Shown: positions 20,235 to 28,117, counted from the first letter of the stretch. The stretch: 35,497 nucleotides of DNA from Komagataeibacter sp. FXV3 (GCF_015155755.1 NZ_VWPI01000062.1:1-35497), one strand, 5' to 3'. Translations and numbers: made by a program. Notes: generated by a model not told the origin, from the sequence alone.

Positions 20235-21338
20235 TCACCCCGACTGTCCTGCACCATGGCTGCCCCGTTGGCCATGGTGCAGGATATCGGCTGAAATGCT
20301 GCGGGCGTAACCAGCCGAATCAAGGCTGTCGGGAAAGATGCCCAGCAGCTTGAGTTCATCCACATACCGCGCGACCTGTATTTTCAGGTCATTGCCCACG
20401 GGGCTGACACCCAGCACTTCGTGGCGCATCATCTGCAAAATCGTGTCCTGATCCATGCCGTCCATCCGGCCATCAAGCAGGGCCGCGGCTTCCGCCATAT
20501 GTCCGGGCAGCCAGTGGGCAGCATGCGACAGCGCCAGCACAAGGGCCACGGCGGCACCCGGCGTCTGCGCCAGCAGGTCCGTCGAGACACCCAGCGCAAG
20601 ATTCGTGCGTTCCGCGTACAACCCCTTCACGCTATTGACCAGTTCCACCAGATCCAGCGCCCGGTTGTTCAGCAGCTGCCACGCCAGCGGGTCATGCAGG
20701 GCCACGGCGTCCACCGTGCCCGCCGCCAGGGCGTCATCAATCTGGTCGGGCGGCAGGATCACCCAGTCGGGCGCTGTATCCGGGTTCAGTCCTTTGCGGC
20801 GCAGGATGACGGAAAAGAACAGGCGGTCCGCCATATCCGCATTCAGCACCGCGATCCTGCGGCCCACCAGATCCTCGATCTTGGCAATCCGCAGCCGCTT
20901 GCGCACCAGCAGGCGAAATGTCCCCGCCTGCAATCCCATGACCAGCCGCGCGGGCAGGTCCGCATCCGCCTGATACGCCTGCAGCCACGACAGCACGGGG
21001 GCCACGGCCGCCATGCTGCGCCCCGCCCGCAGGTCGGCAATGGCGTCCCGCCCCGTTACAGCGCCGGAACGCAGGTGCACATCCAGCCGGTACTGGGAAA
21101 AGAAGTCCTGCCGCAGCGCCACATTGTACAGCGTCGATGCCTGGGCAAACGGCCATGACAGCGTCAGGTCATGCGCTTCGCCATCCAGCAGCGCATCATC
21201 ATGCCGTACGATACGGGCCTGCTGGCGGCTTTGCAGCCACTGCGCACCCACCACGGCACAACCTGCCCCAACCAGCAGCGGCATGACCGCACGCCGCAGC
21301 AGGCGTGGCGGCCGCCCTTCCCTGTTTTCATCGACCAT
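20235..21338 (-). CDS. orphan periplasmic-binding-type protein (SsuA/NrtA-like)
   Basis: A substrate-binding fold of the nitrate/sulfonate/thiamine-precursor type, 367 aa from the ATG at 21338 (a GTG at 21362 is possible). An N-terminal basic stretch RPPRLLRR precedes a hydrophobic segment (AVMPLLVGAGCAVVGAQW) that may be an uncleaved membrane anchor or a signal. Typical segments are DLRAGRSMAAVAPVLSWL, then IEDLVGRRIAVLNADMADRLFF, and DQIDDALAAGTVDAVALHDP, the last being the 'binding pocket to hinge' part of SsuA-like proteins. No permease or ATPase gene is near it. Ligand unknown; it might serve a transporter encoded elsewhere or a sensory role. Confidence 0.72.
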   Translation of the reverse strand: MVDENREGRPPRLLRRAVMPLLVGAGCAVVGAQWLQSRQQARIVRHDDALLDGEAHDLTLSWPFAQASTLYNVALRQDFFSQYRLDVHLRSGAVTGRDAIADLRAGRSMAAVAPVLSWLQAYQADADLPARLVMGLQAGTFRLLVRKRLRIAKIEDLVGRRIAVLNADMADRLFFSVILRRKGLNPDTAPDWVILPPDQIDDALAAGTVDAVALHDPLAWQLLNNRALDLVELVNSVKGLYAERTNLALGVSTDLLAQTPGAAVALVLALSHAAHWLPGHMAEAAALLDGRMDGMDQDTILQMMRHEVLGVSPVGNDLKIQVARYVDELKLLGIFPDSLDSAGYARSISADILHHGQRGSHGAGQSG

Positions 21339-21404
21339 TGGTGGGCATTTCTCCTGCAACACAAAGGCATTACCGTGCTTTCAGCCGGTCCGGTTTTCCA
21401 TTTT

Positions 21405-21449
21405 CCCCCTTTTTGAAAAAAAGTTCAAAAGGGGGGTTTACGCCCCCCC
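21405..21449. repeat. G/C-tract inverted repeats between the binding-protein gene and tRNA-Asn
   Basis: Two overlapping dyads are visible: CCCCCTTTTTGAA (21405-21417) against TTCAAAAGGGGG (21424-21435), with one bulged T, and GGGGGG (21431-21436) against CCCCCC (21443-21448). They are mutually exclusive foldings sharing the G run. The style (poly-T stem) recalls the intergenic elements elsewhere in the window, but the sequence is not the same. Confidence 0.6.
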
Positions 21450-21466
21450 ACCAGTGTGGCTATAAG
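21437..21466 (+). promoter_or_regulatory. candidate tRNA-Asn promoter
   Basis: TTTACG (21437-21442) and TATAAG (21461-21466) are separated by 18 bp, and the tRNA 5' end lies 14 bp after the -10 box, a sensible distance for a stable RNA promoter. The -35 matches 4 of 6 and the -10 matches 5 of 6 consensus bases. Confidence 0.45.
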
Positions 21467-21480
21467 CTGCTCAACGCTGA

Positions 21481-21556
21481 TCCCGAATAGCTCAGTTGGT
21501 AGAGCAAGCGACTGTTAATCGCTGGGTCGTAGGTTCGAGTCCTACTTCGGGAGCCA
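21481..21556 (+). tRNA. tRNA-Asn (anticodon GTT)
   Basis: A full 76-nt cloverleaf can be folded by eye. The acceptor stem is TCCCGAA with TTCGGGA, and the D-arm is GCTC...GAGC. The anticodon arm GCGAC-TGTTAAT-CGC has anticodon GTT. The T-arm contains GGTTCGAGTCC. Discriminator G is followed by an encoded CCA (21554-21556). Confidence 0.96.
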
Positions 21557-21559
21557 TCT

Positions 21560-21900
21560 TTCCTTAAAAATTAGTGTTAAATCAGCAAGGCTGGATTTCC
21601 TTAATCCGACTGTCTGTTCCATGCCATGGTAGACACGGTCATCGGACAGATGCAGCCGCACTTCAGGCGGTTGGTGATGTTATCCGCCGATATTCCCTAT
21701 TCTTTAAATAAATGCGTCCGATCCTGCTTCTGGGCCGGAATAATCAGTCCAGTACCAGCATACCCATTGCGCGGCCATGGAATTGTCGAAAGCCCTGCAG
21801 TGGAAGCGACAACTGGCGTCCACCGCATTGCAATGCAGTCTGACATACTGCCCTGTTTCAGAACATGTGAAAATTTTACCATGTGTGCGGAAACATCCAC
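21560..21900 (-). pseudogene. decayed LysR-family regulator
   Basis: Pieces of a LysR-type regulator can be read on the minus strand in more than one frame. The start resembles the LysR helix-turn-helix (HVLKQGSMSDCIAMRWTPVVAS, compare the usual GSFSAAARAL..TPSAVS). Further on, GTGLIIPAQ..DRTHLFKE stands where the effector domain begins, and after a stop and frame change EVRLHLSDDRVYHG and GLRKSSLADL match the next effector-domain segments (usual form VRLELSLSDRVVDL). The linker between HTH and effector domain and all of the C-terminal half are missing. The relic runs up to the 3' end of tRNA-Asn. This is a by-eye profile match, not a search result. Confidence 0.5.
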
Positions 21901-21981
21901 CCCGCCAGCAATGACGGCAGAATATGAAAACCCGGCCGAGACATCACATCAGGGCCGGGTCAGGTCAGGTCGGATCAGGGA

Positions 21982-22938
21982 TTACAGGCCAAGCGTACGC
22001 TTCAGCCCTGCGCAGTAGGCATCCATGAACCGGCGCGACAGTTCCGCATCCGGCACGAACATGTCGAACACATGGTATGCGCCCGGCACGACCATGACCT
22101 CGGTCGGGATACCTGCGGCCATCAGGCGGCGGGCATAGTCCAGATCCTCGCACAGAAACAGGTCCATCGACCCCACCCCGATAAAGGTGGGCGGCAGGCC
22201 GGACAGGTCCTTCGCCCGCGCGGCAGATGCATAGGCCGGCGTGTCATCGCCCCCTGCCTTCGCCCCCAGATACGCTTCCCATGCATATTTGTTGGCCGAA
22301 CGGGTCCAGACATATTCACCAAAATCGGGCGCGGGATCGACCTTGGTCGCCGTACGGTCATCCAGCATGGGATAGATCAGCAGCTGGTAGGCAAGCCTGT
22401 ATTCCTTGCGGTCGCGCGCCATCAGCGCCAGGGCCGCACTCAGCCCACCACCCGCACTTTCACCTGCCACGGCCACCTTGTCGCGATTGATGCCCAGTCC
22501 GGCTGCGTTGTCATGTACCCATTTCAGGACGGCGTAACAGTCCTCGATCGCGCCGGGATATTTGACCTCTGGCGCCAGCCGGTAATCGACAGAGACAATG
22601 ACAAACCCCATCTTGCTGGCCAGCACCTGGCATTTCGGGTCGTCCACTTCCGGATGTCCCGAAACCAGTCCACCGCCATGGATATAGACAATGGCCGGGG
22701 CATTGGGCCGCCGCACGCGGGGGCGATAGATCAGGACACGCACGTCAGGCGCACCGGCGGGACCGGGAACATATTCTTCCTGCGTTTCCACATCCGGCAG
22801 GGGACGCCCTTCGATCAGCCGCACCGACGTCATGAATATCTCACGCACTTCCGGCAGCGACCGTCCGGACAGGCCATCAAATGACGGCATTTTTTCCAGA
22901 ATCGGCAGGAATTCGGGATTTACGACATTTTTGGGCAT
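21982..22938 (-). CDS. alpha/beta hydrolase, HSL-family esterase/lipase
   Basis: A serine carboxylester hydrolase of the hormone-sensitive-lipase family (family IV), 318 aa. The oxyanion-hole motif HGGG begins at His87. The nucleophile elbow GESAGGG has Ser161. The late acid and base are probably the Asp in SMDLFLCEDLD and the His in GAYHVFD. There is no signal peptide, so it is probably cytoplasmic. I chose the ATG at 22938; AGAGGA is 11 nt upstream, while a TTG at 22959 would lie inside that site. The gene is followed by a decayed LysR gene and preceded by an AT-rich gap. The natural substrate cannot be read. Confidence 0.88.
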   Translation of the reverse strand: MPKNVVNPEFLPILEKMPSFDGLSGRSLPEVREIFMTSVRLIEGRPLPDVETQEEYVPGPAGAPDVRVLIYRPRVRRPNAPAIVYIHGGGLVSGHPEVDDPKCQVLASKMGFVIVSVDYRLAPEVKYPGAIEDCYAVLKWVHDNAAGLGINRDKVAVAGESAGGGLSAALALMARDRKEYRLAYQLLIYPMLDDRTATKVDPAPDFGEYVWTRSANKYAWEAYLGAKAGGDDTPAYASAARAKDLSGLPPTFIGVGSMDLFLCEDLDYARRLMAAGIPTEVMVVPGAYHVFDMFVPDAELSRRFMDAYCAGLKRTLGL

Positions 22939-23470
22939 GGTGAAGCAGGTCCTCTTCAATCAGAAGCCGCCCATGGGGGCGCCTTCGCTGCCTGTAACCG
23001 TCACGCACACAAGCGTGATCAACCATGACCGACATCAAATAATTTTCTCTATATATGCATATAAAATATAAAATTATGGGTTTTTCTTATCTGTTATATT
23101 TGGAAATCAATTCATTTCATCAATTTATATATTGTATTTTCCATTCGAATATAAAATATACTTCGCATGCCGTAATGAAATCATCGCACGCCATGCCATG
23201 ATGCCAGCAAGGTGATGCATCCGGCCTGCCGCGCCATCAAACCGCCAGACCATACCGGCGTTTCCATATACTTGCGCTGTATCGTGGCGGGCTTCCGGCC
23301 GTCGCGACAAGAACTGTTGCCTTTTTACAGGCATAGTCAGGCACGGAATGACAAAACAGGATTGCCCTGACCAGCAGGGCATATATTTCCGGACATTAAG
23401 AAAAATAAAAGTTCCAATTTTAATTTTTTACATATAACCTATTCATATTATATATGGGAAAGGTTTGAGA
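22939..23470. other. intergenic gap, strongly AT-rich in part
   Basis: A 532-bp gap between the divergent esterase and antiporter genes. Bases 23035-23160 and 23395-23460 are far richer in A and T than the rest of the window and contain small palindromes such as TATATGCATATA (23052-23063) and ATTCGAAT (23143-23150). The middle (23160-23390) has ordinary composition; its only open frame has no convincing ribosome site or similarity. It probably holds promoters for both genes. Confidence 0.6.
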
Positions 23471-24688
23471 TTGTCGAACACTACGGCGCTTGTTCTTGAT
23501 GCTGCCCTGTTTGTTATTTTCCCATGGGCGGCATGGCGACTGGCACATAGGGCAATTCCGATTGTTGTCCTGCCAATCCTGCTCGGGATCGTGCTGGCGG
23601 TCATGCATGCGCCGGTGCATGAAATCGGCATCCCATCCGTTTATGGTGACAATATCGGCTGGCTGGCCGTGCTGGTGCTGGCCTTTACCGCCGGGCTGGA
23701 AATGTGGCAGCCCCCCGATGCCAATGCATCAGCCCATACCATTCCCCCGCCCCCTCTGGGTCGCCTGCTGGGTGGTGCGCTGGTGGCGCTGGGGGGACCG
23801 TTCGTCATCGGCTCCTTTCTGGTCTATTATTTTTTCCTGCCCCTGCATGGATGGCATCCGCCGCATGTCGGCCGGCTGATCGGGTCACTGGCCATCGGTC
23901 TGTGCATTGCGGTCAGCGCCCTGCCGGTGCTGATCGGCATCGTGCGTGAACTGCCACCGCTGCAGCGATCGATCGGGCAGCTTGCACTCAAGCTGGCGGT
24001 GGTGGATGACGCGGCGCTGTGGATCGGGCTGGTCATCCTGCAGTTCGCGGCCCGCGGGCCTGCGGCGCTGCATGGCTGGACCGGACTGGAGGGGGTGGCG
24101 GTTGTCCTGCTTGTAGCCCTGGCCATCATCAGCAACTGGGCGACACGCAACATGCCCAACCCGCCCCAGCTGGTGATCTGGGCGGCGGTGCCGGTCTATC
24201 TGGCGGCAGGATCATGGGCCAGCATGCATCTGGGCCTGCATGAACTGATCGGGGCGTATTTTGCCGGTGCGCTCATGCCGCCACGCTGGGTCGTGCGCCT
24301 GCCGGTGGAACAGGTCGGGCGGTTTTCCCTGATCTGGCTGGCGCCGATGTTCTTTGGCCATAGCGGGCTGCATATCAATGGTGATGCGCTGACGTGGCCC
24401 TCGGTCCTCGCGTCGCTGATGCTGGTGGTCATTTCGGTGCTGGCCAAGATGGGATCGGTCTATGCCTTTCCGCCCGCGCCCGGACTGACGCGGCGGCAGG
24501 CACTGGGGGTGGGCGCCCTGCTGCAATGCAAGGGACTGATGGAAATCGTGGCCGCAACCATCCTGCATGCGCAGGGCATGCTGTCGGATTTCGCCTTTGC
24601 GTCCCTCATGGTGCTGGCAGTCATTTCAACCGCGCTGACCGGCCCGTTGTTCCGGCTGTTTGCCCCACGCATCCGTCATGGCGCGTGA
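23471..24688 (+). CDS. cation/proton antiporter (CPA2, NapA/KefB-like)
   Basis: An inner-membrane protein of 405 aa with about twelve hydrophobic segments and the Na+/H+ exchanger fold. The ion-binding aspartate pair Asp179-Asp180 occurs in LKLAVVDDAALW, as in NapA-type CPA2 antiporters. Other family-like segments are WLAVLVLAFTAGLEM and HLGLHELIGAYFAGALMP. There is no C-terminal TrkA-N domain, so KefB-type gating is absent. No ATG occurs near the front; the start is TTG at 23471, 7 nt after GGAAAGG, or TTG at 23465. Very AT-rich DNA precedes it. It probably exchanges Na+ or K+ for H+; the ion is not determined. Confidence 0.85.
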   Translation: MSNTTALVLDAALFVIFPWAAWRLAHRAIPIVVLPILLGIVLAVMHAPVHEIGIPSVYGDNIGWLAVLVLAFTAGLEMWQPPDANASAHTIPPPPLGRLLGGALVALGGPFVIGSFLVYYFFLPLHGWHPPHVGRLIGSLAIGLCIAVSALPVLIGIVRELPPLQRSIGQLALKLAVVDDAALWIGLVILQFAARGPAALHGWTGLEGVAVVLLVALAIISNWATRNMPNPPQLVIWAAVPVYLAAGSWASMHLGLHELIGAYFAGALMPPRWVVRLPVEQVGRFSLIWLAPMFFGHSGLHINGDALTWPSVLASLMLVVISVLAKMGSVYAFPPAPGLTRRQALGVGALLQCKGLMEIVAATILHAQGMLSDFAFASLMVLAVISTALTGPLFRLFAPRIRHGA

Positions 24689-24856
24689 CTGTAATAATAA
24701 AGACACCCTTCCGGGCACTGCTCCATAGCCTTTCAGACAGTCCCCAAGGGACCGGATCGGGCGGGCATCCAGGTAAAGCAGGCCATATGACCATAACCCG
24801 CAACCTCCGTGCAAGAGATGAATACAAGGATTACAGGGTATTGTCCGGGATGCGGT

Positions 24857-25201
24857 TCAGCATAACTGCGTCATTACGCCCTCCCGGACATTCAAAAAAA
24901 ACGACCTGAATATTGTCAGCGCCAGATGAAAATTCCTGGTTAGCATTCTGGAATCATACAGATCTTCCAGAACAGGGATCATTTCGGGCTTTATCGTGCC
25001 GGAATATACTGTCCTGACATCGCAATCGTCATTTTCTTCGTACCCAGGCGTCAGCAGGCATATTTCCCGTTCGCGTCTCAACTGCAGACTGGATGACGTA
25101 TCCACATCATCCAGACCGACCATGCCGTCATATCTGCAGGCCGTGTTCAGAAGGTCCAGCAGGTCACCCGGCGAAGGGCGAAGGGGCTGCTGATTTCCCA
25201 T
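24857..25201 (-). CDS. small unknown protein
   Basis: 114 residues of no family I recognise. The N-terminal part is acidic (SPGDLLDLLNTACRYDGMVGLDDVDTSSS), followed by REREICLLTPGYEENDDCDVRTVYSG and a more hydrophobic C-terminal half (NFHLALTIFRSFFLNV). No signal peptide or membrane segment is evident. Support for a real gene is an excellent purine-rich ribosome site, GGGGGAGGG, 6 nt before the ATG, and location 53 bp after the MFS gene on the same strand, so the two could be co-transcribed. GC content is lower than in that gene. It could be strain-specific. Confidence 0.5.
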   Translation of the reverse strand: MGNQQPLRPSPGDLLDLLNTACRYDGMVGLDDVDTSSSLQLRREREICLLTPGYEENDDCDVRTVYSGTIKPEMIPVLEDLYDSRMLTRNFHLALTIFRSFFLNVREGVMTQLC

Positions 25202-25254
25202 GGCAGCCCTCCCCCTTTCCCTGCCAATACAGGATCATCGTCTTTTATCCCCGG

Positions 25255-26502
25255 TCATTCCGGCGTAATGTCATCCAGTCGGTCAAGACGCCACAGCCCG
25301 GGAAACATCCGTATCCACGCGATGGTAATGGCCAGCGTGCCGATCCCGCCCAGGGCGACCGAGCCAACCGGCCCGATCAGGCTGGCCACCATCCCGCTTT
25401 CGAATTCGCCCAACTGGTTGGATGACCCGATGAACAGCATGTTCACCGCCGAAACCCGCCCGCGCATGCTGTCGGGCGTGCGCAACTGCACCAGCGCGCC
25501 GCGCACCACCACGCTGACCACATCGGCCGCCCCCAGCACCGCCAGCGCGATGATGGATACCGCCATGGAACGCGACAGGGCAAAGACCACCGTCGCCACG
25601 CCAAAGATCGCCACGGACAGGAACATGCGTGCCCCCGCCCGGCGGTTGAGGGGCCGCCACACCAGTATGACGGAACACATCACCGCCCCGATCGCCGGCG
25701 CGGCCCGCAACAGCCCCAGCCCCAGCGGCCCGGCATGCAGGATATCACTGGCGAAAACCGGCAGCATGGCGGTCGCTCCCCCCAGCAGCACGGCGAACAG
25801 GTCCAGCGAGATCGCGCCCAGCATATCGGGCCGGGCGCGCATGAAGTGCGCGACCTCCACAAACGTGGCCAGCGAAAGCGGCACCCGTGGCCGGGGTGTG
25901 TAGACCAGGCGGATACATAACGTACCAACACACGCACAGGCGAAGCCAATGGCGCAGACAAGGTAGCACACCCCTGCCCCCGCGCCGTACAGCAGCCCGC
26001 CCACCGACGGCCCCGTCACCGCCGCCGCCTGAAACAGCGAGGACGACACCGCCGCGGCACGTGGAAACACATGCACGGGCACGAGCGACGGCAGGAAAGT
26101 CTGCTGGCATGGCATTTCGAACGCGCGGGCGGCGCCGAACACCATGACCATGGCATAGATCATCCACGGCGTGGTCCACCCGCCCAGTGCGCCGATGGCC
26201 ATAAGCAGGGCGGACAGGGCCTCGATACACTGGCACGTCACCACGATCATGCGACGGTCGAGGTGGTCCGCCGCATGCCCCGCCGGCAGCAGAAGTCCCG
26301 CCATGGGCAGGAACTGCGCCAGCCCCACCAGTGCCAGCGCCGTCGTGCTGTGGGTCAGGGCATAGATCTGCCACCCCACCGCGACGGCCTGCACGCAGGC
26401 GGAAAAGGACGAAGCCGTACGGGCGGCAAGGAACGCGGGCAGTCCGGGGTGACGGTGCAGGGGCACGGCGACCGGGGGCGGTGGAACGGGAGCGGAAGAC
26501 AT
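25255..26502 (-). CDS. MFS transporter (MFS_3/EntS-like exporter)
   Basis: Major facilitator with 415 residues and about twelve hydrophobic segments. The N-terminal half starts with HPGLPAFLAARTASSFSACVQAVAVGWQIYALTHST, which is typical of the MFS_3 group that includes the enterobactin exporter EntS. The first cytoplasmic loop has AGHAADHLDRRMIVV, a variant of the MFS motif GxxxDRxxRR. GVSAVNMLFIGSSNQLGEFESG near residue 340 is also characteristic of this group. The proline-rich first 15 residues are cytoplasmic. The substrate is unknown; export of a small metabolite or siderophore is the family-based guess. Confidence 0.85.
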   Translation of the reverse strand: MSSAPVPPPPVAVPLHRHPGLPAFLAARTASSFSACVQAVAVGWQIYALTHSTTALALVGLAQFLPMAGLLLPAGHAADHLDRRMIVVTCQCIEALSALLMAIGALGGWTTPWMIYAMVMVFGAARAFEMPCQQTFLPSLVPVHVFPRAAAVSSSLFQAAAVTGPSVGGLLYGAGAGVCYLVCAIGFACACVGTLCIRLVYTPRPRVPLSLATFVEVAHFMRARPDMLGAISLDLFAVLLGGATAMLPVFASDILHAGPLGLGLLRAAPAIGAVMCSVILVWRPLNRRAGARMFLSVAIFGVATVVFALSRSMAVSIIALAVLGAADVVSVVVRGALVQLRTPDSMRGRVSAVNMLFIGSSNQLGEFESGMVASLIGPVGSVALGGIGTLAITIAWIRMFPGLWRLDRLDDITPE

Positions 26503-26608
26503 GATGCCGTCACCCTAACAGCACCGCTGCGAAATATCCTACGTCCTGCCCCTAAAAATTACGTTCACCTGTTTGCAAATCGGCCCCGATACGGGCAAAA
26601 GCTGTTCC

Positions 26609-26980
26609 ATGACAGACCCTGTTGAGCATACAGCCGTGCCCGGCGCGGCGGGGGACGTACCGACCCGCGACTGGCTTGATATCCGGGCCGGGACGGTGGT
26701 GGATGCACACCCCGTGCGCGAAACGCCGCGGCACACCTTCCGGCTGACCATTGATTTCGGCCCCCATATCGGGATCCGGTCATCGGTGGTGCAGGTCAAC
26801 CACCGCTATGTCCCGGCCCGGCTGGTTGGCCGCCAGATCTGCGCGGTGATCAATGTCCCGCCCCGGCAGGTCGGTTCCCTGCGCAGCGAGGTGCTGACAC
26901 TGGGCATGCCCGACAGTAATGGAGAGGCCGTCCTGATCCGACCCGATGGCCGTGTCCCCGATGGAGGAAAACTTTTCTGA
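26609..26980 (+). CDS. csaA: CsaA-like tRNA-binding domain protein
   Basis: Single-domain OB-fold protein of the CsaA / EMAP-II tRNA-binding family, 123 aa from the ATG at 26609. The chain closely follows the CsaA pattern: LDIRAGTVVDAHPV, then LTIDFGPHIGIRSS, NHRYVPARLVGRQICAVINVPPRQVG, SEVLTLGMP and a C-terminal GGKLF. An N-terminal tail of about 20 residues is extra. CsaA was first described as a chaperone-like protein and binds tRNA; its cellular role is unsettled. The stop overlaps the gpt start as TGATG, so the two form an operon. A TTG at 26573 in the same frame is a weaker start. Confidence 0.87.
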   Translation: MTDPVEHTAVPGAAGDVPTRDWLDIRAGTVVDAHPVRETPRHTFRLTIDFGPHIGIRSSVVQVNHRYVPARLVGRQICAVINVPPRQVGSLRSEVLTLGMPDSNGEAVLIRPDGRVPDGGKLF

Positions 26981-27462
26981 TGGCTACAAGCTACGCAACC
27001 GTAACATGGGACCAGCTGCACCGCGATGCCCGCCAACTGGCCAGCACGCTGATGACCCGTGGCCCCTTCAGGGGAATCGTGGCCATCACGCGCGGCGGCA
27101 TGATCCCCGCCGCGATCATCGCCCGTGAACTGGACTGCCGCCTGATCGACACCATTTCCGTCGTGACCTATGACGAGGAAAAGATGGGCGAACCCTCCGT
27201 CGTCAAGAATGCCGACGCCGCGGGCGATGGCGAGGGCTTCCTGATCATTGACGACCTGGTGGATTCGGGGGTCACGGCGCAGCTTGTGCGCAAGATGCTG
27301 CCCAAGGCAGTGTTCGCCTGCCTGTACGCCAAGCCCGCCGGCCGCCCGATCACGGATATTTTCGTAGTCGAGGTCCCGCAGGACACATGGGTACTGTTCC
27401 CGTGGGATACGGCGCCGCTGTTCATTCCGCCGCTGGCCAGCAAATCGGTCGAAAAGGCCTGA
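26980..27462 (+). CDS. gpt: xanthine phosphoribosyltransferase
   Basis: Purine salvage enzyme converting xanthine, and usually guanine, with PRPP to the nucleotide. The 160 residues match the enterobacterial Gpt size. Recognisable parts are GIVAITRGGMIPAAIIAREL, SYD-like VVTYDEEKMGE, the PRPP-binding loop FLIIDDLVDSGVTA beginning at about residue 87, and a C-terminal VPQDTWVLFPWD that is diagnostic of Gpt. It is translated after csaA by a one-base overlap and is followed by an intrinsic terminator. With a BMP nucleoside-type importer in the same window, purine salvage is represented twice, but the loci are 10 kb apart. Confidence 0.93.
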   Translation: MATSYATVTWDQLHRDARQLASTLMTRGPFRGIVAITRGGMIPAAIIARELDCRLIDTISVVTYDEEKMGEPSVVKNADAAGDGEGFLIIDDLVDSGVTAQLVRKMLPKAVFACLYAKPAGRPITDIFVVEVPQDTWVLFPWDTAPLFIPPLASKSVEKA

Positions 27463-27500
27463 TCGGGGCACTTTCTGCCCATCACACGCCTTGTTGTTCG

Positions 27501-27553
27501 CCGCGCCCGTCCACACTGCTTGCCGCAGGGACGATGGGCGCGGTATTTTTTTT
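27501..27553 (+). terminator. intrinsic terminator of csaA-gpt
   Basis: Stem CCGCGCCC (27501-27508) pairs with GGGCGCGG (27536-27543), and GTCC pairs with GGAC inside it after a small bulge. Eight T residues (27546-27553) follow. This is a textbook rho-independent signal 38 bp after the gpt stop. Confidence 0.85.
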
Positions 27554-27565
27554 GCAAGAATGTGC

Positions 27566-27594
27566 TTGCCAGAACAGCAGTTGCCACATAGGTT
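27566..27594 (+). promoter_or_regulatory. weak candidate tRNA-Pro promoter
   Basis: TTGCCA (27566-27571) and TAGGTT (27589-27594) are spaced by 17 bp, and the tRNA starts 14 bp after the second box. The -35 is good (5 of 6), the -10 poor (3 of 6). Confidence 0.3.
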
Positions 27595-27608
27595 CCCGCT
27601 CGTGGTCG

Positions 27609-27685
27609 CGGGGCGTGGCGCAGCCTGGTAGCGCGCGTGTTTTGGGTACACGAGGCCCCCGGTTCGAGTCCGGGCGCCCCGACCA
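27609..27685 (+). tRNA. tRNA-Pro (anticodon TGG)
   Basis: A 77-nt cloverleaf. The acceptor stem is CGGGGCG with CGCCCCG. The anticodon arm CGTGT-TTTGGGT-ACACG has anticodon TGG. The T-arm contains GGTTCGAGTCC. Discriminator A and an encoded CCA (27683-27685) follow. The NDUFS4-like gene begins 22 bp later. Confidence 0.96.
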
Positions 27686-27707
27686 TATCCAGGGAGTACG
27701 GATCGTA

Positions 27708-28013
27708 ATGCGAGCCCGGATTTACAGGCAGTCAAAACCCTCTACCCAGTCAGGTCAGGCCGGAACCCATACATGGGTACTGGATTACGGGCAGAACCGC
27801 CCCCGTCATATCGATACCCTGATGGGCTGGACCGGCAGCGCCGATACCCCGTCGCAACTGCGCCTGCAGTTTCCCGATCAGGACAGCGCCGTAGCCTATG
27901 CCACGCGCGAAGGGATCGCCTTCGATATCGAAATCCCCACCCCGCGCATTCGTCGCCCCAAGGCCTATGCGGATAATTTCCGTTATGACCGGATCCAGAA
28001 CTGGACGCACTAG
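27708..28013 (+). CDS. complex I accessory subunit, NDUFS4-like (ETC_C1_NDUFS4)
   Basis: A 101-residue homologue of the mitochondrial complex I 18-kDa subunit, found in alphaproteobacteria. It starts MRARIYRQSKPSTQSGQAGTHTWVL and contains LMGWTGSADTPSQLRLQF, the usual 'GWTSS.D...Q..L.F' core, then ATREGIAFDIEIP and the basic end RRPKAYADNFRYDRIQNWTH, which closely resembles the family C-terminus. It binds at the peripheral arm of NADH:quinone oxidoreductase in organisms where this was studied. The ATG at 27708 has AGGGAG 12 nt upstream. It lies between two tRNA genes and may share a transcript with tRNA-Pro. Confidence 0.9.
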   Translation: MRARIYRQSKPSTQSGQAGTHTWVLDYGQNRPRHIDTLMGWTGSADTPSQLRLQFPDQDSAVAYATREGIAFDIEIPTPRIRRPKAYADNFRYDRIQNWTH

Positions 28014-28040
28014 ACCTGATCTGGCACAAGTGCAGGCCAC

Positions 28041-28117
28041 GCGCCCTTAGCTCAGTTGGATAGAGCAACAGCCTTCTAAGCTGTGGGTCGCTGGTTCGAA
28101 TCCAGCAGGGCGCGCCA
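28041..28117 (+). tRNA. tRNA-Arg (anticodon TCT)
   Basis: A 77-nt cloverleaf. The acceptor stem is GCGCCCT with AGGGCGC. The anticodon arm ACAGC-CTTCTAA-GCTGT has anticodon TCT. The T-arm contains GGTTCGAATCC. Discriminator G and an encoded CCA (28115-28117) follow. Its 3' half is repeated at 29610-29643, so it is a likely integration target. Confidence 0.97.
28078..28111 (+). repeat. direct repeat in tRNA-Arg 3' half (attL-like)
   Basis: 34 bases running from the anticodon 3' stem through the T-arm into the acceptor stem recur at 29610-29643 with a single mismatch (the first 26 are identical). This is the part of a tRNA gene that tyrosine integrases of islands and phages normally use as attachment core, with the intact tRNA kept on one side. 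Confidence 0.75.

Noticed and set aside
21626-22018. 130-codon plus-strand frame over the LysR relic
   Set aside because: No ribosome site or similarity; the opposite strand gives LysR-like segments and the end of the esterase gene.
23125-23382. 85-codon minus-strand frame in the AT-rich gap
   Set aside because: No ribosome site, unlikely residue composition, end made of AT-rich spacer sequence.
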